From Rhabditoides inermis (lineage: Eukaryota; Nematoda; Chromadorea; Rhabditida; Rhabditidae): a DNA stretch of 64,000 nt. The notes under the pieces were generated by a model, which saw nothing but the letters and a program-made list of their open reading frames with translations, did not search any database and was not told the origin of the DNA. Numbering within the stretch: the first letter of the stretch is position 1; the number at the start of each line of letters is the position of its first letter. Shown here piece by piece: positions 59,372 through 64,000 of this stretch. The DNA lies in contig CAWZYM010000260.1 of assembly GCA_963966185.1 (NCBI GenBank), positions 293,304-357,303 of the forward strand, in the 5' to 3' direction. A program made the translations under genes and the position numbers.

Positions 59372-60318
59372 CGATCACAAGTTTCGACCATTCGGCCGTG
59401 ACGTCCCGGCCCGGGCCGTGACATAGCGTGACATTGATTTTATCTCGTTATTTGATCGAACTAAAACTAAACCAAAAACACCAATGAATTCAGCATGCAT
59501 GATTTGCCCTGAAAGCACATTTCAATCTCATTTTCATGATTCAAATTGCTACCCGGGTGTCCATGTGAGAAACACGATTCAGCATGAAAAGAAGCCGCTG
59601 TGATTGAAGTCACCTTGAGTATAGATTAACAAACTTTTGGATTCATACATATCTAGATGTTTTGGATATATATACAAAAAAATCACAGTAAATATTATTC
59701 CACTCGTCGAGAAATTTCGATGCAAAGTAACTGTTTAAAATTGACATCTTTCGATCTTCACGCTTTTCACTGCCTCAATGACGTCCGATCGGAATGGGAA
59801 CTGCACCACTGAACTTCCCATCTTTCACTTCTTCTTATCATAATGTTGTTCTAACATTTCGTTTTCATAATTTTCACAACTTTTTCACACATGAGTCTTG
59901 TTTCGAGAACCCGATGCGAGAGGGGAGGGGGCGGGGCGTAGAGGAGTCGCGTCTCTCTGGCTGTGCTCTGCCACAGGCGGGCGAGACTGCGACGCGATAA
60001 CATGTCTGACTTCCCCCATTCAAATTCATGAAATCAACACAACACCACAGTGAATAATGAAAACACGGACTGTCCAACGCTACAAAAACGCGTGATATCG
60101 CGTCGCGTTTCGGCGGCAATTTTAAATTTCTAATACAGTCAAAAGGAGCATGTAAAATATTTATCATTTTTCAAGCGCATCGATTCGGGTCGAAATTTTG
60201 CAACTATTTTCCAGCTTGTAGCGTTTTCTGCTCACGTTTCTGCCATATCAACGCGCTTGCAATAGACACTTTTTCGATAACAGCTTTTATTATCTTGTAA
60301 CGACTAAAAAACGGCGTA

Positions 60319-60319
60319 T

Positions 60320-60355
<36 letters not shown>
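60319..60355. repeat. (AAC)n microsatellite
   Basis: Uninterrupted CAA/AAC trinucleotide run. Confidence 0.95.
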
Positions 60356-60899
60356 AGGAAACAACAACATATATCTAGTGTGTGTGTGTGTGTTTTGAAA
60401 TTAACCAAAAAAATGTTGATGAAGACGGAAGATCTTAAATGAAGGTTGTCCAACTCCTATTCCATTTTCTTTGCCTTTCTCCAGGCGAATACGGCACGTT
60501 CTTCTGAACAGAGTAAGTGAACAAGCAAAGTGAAATCGTGACGAATCAAGAGAGACAAATAGGAGGGCCTCGCGCACAGACCCTTTTTCTTACCTCGCTT
60601 TACTTACCTCGCGCACAGACCCTTTTTCTTCCTCTTGGTCTCTCATAAAAGTTCAAGTCATATTCCGACATTTCGACCACTTGTTATATTCCGACATCTC
60701 TGATGTCGTTTTCTGACATTTGTGATGTCATTTTTTTCAAATAATAAATTAATGAATTTTATTGTTTGAACACTAGTTTTCATATTATACTTTTATGTAT
60801 TTTAATACAAATTATTGCTAAATCGACATAGAGAAGCAATGTAGACTAAATCACTATCATCACAGACCATTCATGACCACACCTGTACCGAAGAAGCAG

Positions 60900-62100
60900 C
60901 GCACATCAACTCGCACTCGGCACCCTCGATTCATACCCATCACACACTCACTCCCGCTTGCACGCCTTGATGTAGTAGACACTCACCGACTCGCACTCGG
61001 CACCCTCGAGTCATACCCAACACACACTCACTCCCGCATGCACTCCCTGTTCTAGGCGACGCTCACCGACTCGCACTCGGCACCCTCGAGTCATACCCAA
61101 CACACACTCACTCCCGCATGCACTCCCTGTTCTAGGCAACGCTCACCGACTCGCACTCGGCACCCTCGAGTCATACCCAACACACACTCACTCCCGCATG
61201 CACGCCTTGATGTAGTAGACACTCACCGACTCGCACTCGGCACCCTCGAGTCATACCCAACACACACTCACTCCCGCATTCACGCCTTGATGTATGAGAC
61301 ATTCACCGAGTCGCACTCGGCACCCTCGAGTCATACCCAACACACACTCACTCCCGCATGCACTCCCTGTTCTAGGCAACGCTCACCGACTCGCACTCGG
61401 CACCCTCGAGTCATACCCAACACACACTCACACTCGCATGCACGCTTTGATGTAGGAGACATTGTTCTAGGCGACGCTCACCGATTCGTACTCGGTACCC
61501 TCGATTCATACCCATCACACACTCACTCCCGCATGCACGCCTTGATGTAAAAGACACTCACCGACTCGCACTCGGCACCCTCGAGTCATACCCAACACAC
61601 ACTCACTCCCGCATGCACTCCCTGTTCTAGGCAACGCTCACCGACTCGCACTCGGCACCCTCGAGTCATACCCAACACACACTCACTCCCGCATGCACGC
61701 CTTGATGTAGGAGACATTCACCGAGTCGCACTCAGCACCCTCGAGTCATACCCAACACACACTCACTCCCGCATGCACTCCCTGTTCTAGGCGGCGCTCA
61801 CCGACTCGCACTCGGCTCCCTCGAGTCATACCCAGCACACACTCACTCCCGCATGCACGCCTTGATGTAGGAGACATTCACCGAATTGCACTCGGCACCC
61901 TCGAGTCATACCCAACACACACTCACTCCCGCATGCACGCCTTGATGTAGAGCACTCACCGACTCGCACTCGGCAACCTCGAGTCATACCCAACACACAC
62001 TTACTCCCGCATGCACTCCCTGTTCTAGGCGACGCTCACCGACTCGCACTCGGCACCCTCGAGTCATACCCAACACACACTTACTCCCGCATGCACGCCT
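60900..62100. repeat. 80-bp minisatellite, about 15 copies
   Basis: Unit core GACTCGCACTCGGCACCCTC, GAGTCATACCCAACACACAC and TCCCGCATGCAC recurs every ~80 bp. Two alternating unit ends occur: TCCCTGTTCTAGGCRACGCTC and GCCTTGATGTAGKAGACA-type. Units differ by point changes, so the array is not brand new. Confidence 0.95.
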
Positions 62101-62456
62101 TAATCCGGCGCCGCTTCACTGACACAAACTCCACTGCTCCATCCACAGCATAGCTCACATCCAACTGCAACATACATGCACTGCTGAGCCAACCACGTTT
62201 GCCACTTTTTACTTACCTCTTCGTACCACTCTTCCTGCGGCTGCAGCTGCTCCTTACGTCGCTGCTTCATTGTCGCCACACTCGTCGCTGGCAGAGGCTC
62301 CTCTGCACCATCCTCAGCATTGCTCTCAGCCAACTGCAACATGCATGCAGTGGAATGTGGAAACGACGTATGTCTCCTTCCACTCACCTCTTCGTGCCAC
62401 TCTTCCTGCGACCAGTGCGCCGAGCAGCGCCAGCGCAATCAGCGTCGAACGTCTGA
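62081..62456 (-). CDS. Small unrecognised gene, 3' exons (partial model)
   Basis: Exons 62333-62217 and 62164-62081 join in frame and follow a donor at 62388. They encode LAESNAEDGAEEPLPATS, KQRRKEQLQPQEEWYEE and LDVSYAVDGAVEFVSVKRRR before a TAA that lies in the last minisatellite unit. The preceding exon ends SQEEWHEE, echoing EEWYEE, and both introns end with a similar ATGYATGTTGCAG, suggesting exon duplication. The start was not found and the family is unknown. Confidence 0.35.
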
Positions 62457-62636
62457 ACAGCGTTCTAGTCACTATCTCCAGTTCTCCGTTCCACCCACCG
62501 CTCGCAGCATCTTGCATGGGGCATGCAAACGGGCGTGTCACTCCGCGGCAATTCACCAGATGCCGCGTGAACTGAAAGCATTGCCGCTATCTGAATCTGT
62601 GTAGTTCACATAATTGTAACATGATCAATGAACGCG

Positions 62637-63060
62637 CTACTCCGTTGTGCACCCCCCGCATGCAAGTTTTTTTTTGTTTTTCTCGCCGCACAAATCGCAT
62701 CCGATGAGTGCTCCAAAGTAGCAACGACGGATCAGCGGGTGACAGAAGCGGTGCAGAATCGACGGCAGACCACACTGTAATTCAAGATGACATTTGTATT
62801 ACACATTCACCAAAGTATAGCCTTCTTACTTGAACGTAATCAACAGAAGAAAACACATACGCTATCGAGTGTGCTCTTGCCGCGCAGCCACGCGTGCACT
62901 TCCATCAGCCTGTTCTCGAATGCCGAACACACTTGGACGTGCTGAGGCAGCCACTTCATTGGCTCCTACTTCACCTCCATCGCAGCATGAGACGACCTTA
63001 CCTCCCCCACCTTCTCCATGTTCAGCTGCAGCGACTTGCTCTCCGCCTCATTCAACTTCG
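62637..63060 (-). CDS. Unrecognised gene, three 3' exons
   Basis: Three exons join in frame: one ending at 63002 (KLNEAESKSLQLNMEKVGE), 62965-62861 (EPMKWLPQHVQVCSAFENRL, EVHAWLRGKSTLDS) and 62774-62637, which ends CDLCGEKNKKKLACGGCTTE and stops. The final C..C...........C..C could bind zinc. The 5' boundary of the first exon is unclear, and further exon-like pieces at 63.1-63.8 kb (YTLFRDVLVHCFKHWALAV, VVNMIDTNVKQ, TYEYVTLNARPAVRKGVDTL) could not be connected because their phases disagree. Confidence 0.4.
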
Positions 63061-64000
63061 CTTGGAACTGATGCGCGGGAACGGGGCGAGCGAAGTGCGA
63101 GGCTTGCCTCGGTCGTCTGACAGCAAATAGTGTGACGAGGCTGGCTGATCTCGTGCGAGTGGTGGAAGGGCGGCGGAGGGAAGCTGCGGCCGCTTCCTTG
63201 CGACGAGTTGCACGAGTTGTCATTCTTGTCCTTGTTCTTCTCCACTCCCTCCCTATTCATCACAGCCAGCGCCCAGTGCTTGAAACAGTGCACCAGCACG
63301 TCTCGAAATAGCGTGTACCTGTAATCAATCAATCAATACATAGACAACCGACCAATCGCACTCTGTCATTAGTCCCGGCAACCGTGTACTGACTTGCTTT
63401 ACGTTCGTGTCAATCATGTTCACAACATTGCTCAGCTCCTCCACGCGCTCCAGTCATCAATTTATACATTGATATACAATACATATTCGACCACGAGTGC
63501 ACTTACATTCTACGCCAACGTCGTCTCGTGCAACTTGGTGACATACGGGTCCATCTTTTGTGCAACTCCCACATCAGTCCATAGCTCTGAAAGCAATCAT
63601 TAGGCCTCCGTCCCAACAATTCATGCCGACGCCTCTCACGCTCACCTCGAAACATGCAGCTTCTTGTTGTATTTGGTGACGAGGGTGTCGACTCCCTTTC
63701 TCACTGCCGGACGCGCATTCAGTGTCACGTACTCGTACGTCTTGGTCGGGTCGGGTCGACACGAGCCCTTGCCGACCTACTCAACCATAACCACTTAAAG
63801 TGTAATTGTCATATAAAATATAACAACGACCAATGATTATCCAACTGTGCAAGATAAGAAAGTATCAAGTATTCAAAACAAATAAATAAATATTTTTTTG
63901 TAGAAAAAAATAACAATGGTCCCACCACGATGGACCCTATTCACACCGACATCGGATATGTCGCATTTAAACATCTCGACCAATAGGGTGATCCTTTCTC
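63061..64000 (-). other. Unlinked minus-strand exon-like pieces up to the right edge
   Basis: Amphipathic open pieces near 63310, 63420, 63560 and 63700 look like parts of a helical protein, but no consistent splice phases connect them, and the last 200 bases show nothing. Either the gene is degraded or its exon boundaries differ from the strong sites I used. Confidence 0.25.

Larger units (their letters stand above)
59153..60899. other. Intergenic stretch with simple repeats
   Basis: Holds a dispersed repeat fragment (59274-59371), an (AAC)n run and a small direct duplication of a CGCACAGACCCTTTTTCTT block near 60570-60631. No exon series found. Confidence 0.5.

Noticed and set aside
63574..63780. 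Perilipin-like assignment for the helical pieces at the right edge
   Set aside because: The resemblance is only in amphipathic character, and splice phases between the pieces do not agree.

Overview
The window is nuclear DNA from a nematode. It carries three spliced chemoreceptor genes of the nematode-specific families Srh, Str and Srt, a pair of Clc-like (claudin/PMP22-type) genes, a secreted double-ShKT protein, many 40-100 bp GT-AG introns with TTTCAG acceptors, and several first ATGs lying 0-4 bp after a splice acceptor, as expected for trans-spliced leaders. Gene style (many tiny exons, some GC-AG introns) would fit a rhabditine or diplogastrid worm, but the species cannot be fixed from the sequence alone.

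Left part (1-10.7 kb): two minus-strand genes lie head to tail. The upstream one (8255-6389) is a COM-1/CtIP/Sae2 homologue: its C-terminal CxxC...SRHR...WEVDFP block is diagnostic. Its N-terminal half is a tandem array of identical 194-bp exon+intron units. The downstream one (5966 to beyond base 1) is an unrecognised charged protein with a proline-rich centre; its second intron holds a 1058-codon transposase-like ORF in the same orientation. Divergent from com-1 is a 12-exon plus-strand gene (8730-10739) for an unrecognised acidic/basic protein.

Middle part (11.5-38 kb): an srh receptor lacking a visible N terminus, with a 1.2-kb palindrome in one intron; then two Clc-like claudin genes in the same orientation (17.5-21.5 kb, 304 aa; 24.5-35.4 kb, 771 aa). 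Both end in class-I PDZ-ligand tails (-ETCV, -ETTV). An F-box gene is nested antisense in a 3-kb intron of the second. Hairpin-type non-autonomous elements lie in the second claudin gene and downstream of it.

Right part (38-64 kb): two non-LTR retrotransposons (one intact on the minus strand, one frameshifted on the plus strand); a double-ShKT secreted protein gene; an str receptor recently broken by a 506-bp hAT-type MITE with a perfect 8-bp target duplication; a TA-flanked MITE; an apparently intact srt receptor whose large intron contains a hairpin element with a second copy of the same hAT MITE inside it; an 80-bp minisatellite; and partly resolved minus-strand exons near the right edge.

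The clearest novelties are the exon array in the CtIP homologue, the fresh MITE knock-out of the str receptor with a datable nested second copy, and the claudin gene with a very long tail that hosts an antisense F-box gene. All gene models were spliced by eye with frame checking; none was tested against transcripts.
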